From: Candidatus Kuenenia stuttgartensis
Lineage (GTDB): Bacteria; Planctomycetota; Planctomycetia; Isosphaerales; Isosphaeraceae
Direction: 5' to 3'
Assembly: GCA_945865635.1 (NCBI GenBank)
Contig: CAMBEP010000054.1
Location: 1 to 34,316 of the forward strand
DNA length: 34,316 nucleotides
Both the position numbers and the translations under genes were made by a program. The notes under the pieces were generated by a model. That model searched no databases. It had not been told where the DNA came from and saw only the letters and a list, made by a program, of their open reading frames with translations. This document shows positions 34,173 through 34,316 of this stretch, one piece after another. Numbering within the stretch: position 1 is the first letter of the stretch; each line of letters begins with the position of its first letter.

Positions 34173-34226
34173 TTATTAGGCGCAAGACTGAGAGGCCAAG
34201 ACCAGGAATCTCCAGCCCAGAAAAAA

Positions 34227-34316
34227 CTATTCCGGGTCGCGTAAAGCCGGATAAAACTGGACCCATACATTGTCATCGCCGGCATGCTTTAAATGACAAT
34301 CATAACATTTGGAATC
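34227..34316 (-). CDS. C-terminal end of a haem c-binding protein (partial)
   Basis: On the minus strand the last 29 codons of a gene are visible, ending at a TAG at 34227-34229; the 5' part lies to the right of the window. The residues contain CYDCH, a CxxCH covalent haem motif, then DDNVWVQFYPALRD. A CxxCH followed by a D-V-F-x-Q-F-Y-P stretch at the very end is a pattern I associate with planctomycete cytochrome proteins such as the cytochrome P460-like group. The family cannot be fixed from so short a piece. It converges on the second amt gene, with the terminator and repeat C between them. Confidence 0.6.
   Translation of the reverse strand, partial: DSKCYDCHLKHAGDDNVWVQFYPALRDPE

Overview
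The window looks like chromosomal DNA of a planctomycete, with mid-range GC by eye. The main evidence is a secreted cytochrome-like DUF1549/DUF1553 protein with bacterial Ig-like domains, a secreted ThuA-like protein, two ammonium transporters that carry signal peptides, and a CxxCH protein tail at the right edge. No rRNA gene, intact tRNA or CRISPR array is visible. The species cannot be named from this sequence.

Region 1 (1-6000) is accessory DNA. It opens inside a very large gene whose product joins a DrmA-type helicase and a DrmB-type DUF1998 protein, the two core DISARM anti-phage proteins, in one chain. The next gene of that operon is cut after about 32 codons by a roughly 275 bp MITE-like element. 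About 200 bp further on lies a 43 bp 3' fragment of a tRNA-Val(TAC) gene, which looks like the attachment-site scar of an island entering from the left.

Region 2 (6337-17709) is a one-strand type VI secretion operon: tssB, tssC, hcp, tagJ/impE, tssE, tssF, tssG, tssK, tssL and a short tssM-like gene. It encodes sheath, tube, baseplate and a reduced inner-membrane part. ClpV, VgrG, PAAR, TssA, TssJ and the large periplasmic half of TssM are absent from the window.

Region 3 (18067-25341) holds a GlcD-type FAD oxidase, a Rid-family protein with a strong terminator, a second MITE copy, a HAD phosphatase, two overlapping GT4-type glycosyltransferases, and an unrecognised protein with a possible permuted papain-like His/Cys pair.

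Region 4 (25342-34316) holds the Ig-like/DUF1549/DUF1553 protein followed by a degenerate Mur-ligase-like protein, a convergent ThuA-like protein, and two divergent amt genes in tandem. Each amt gene has a TTGGCATGA element upstream resembling a sigma-54 -24 box. A palindromic relative of the MITE follows, and then the 3' end of a minus-strand gene encoding a haem-binding protein. The points most worth following up are the DrmA-DrmB fusion with its island boundary, the reduced T6SS membrane complex, and the pseudo-Mur-ligase next to the DUF1549/DUF1553 gene.
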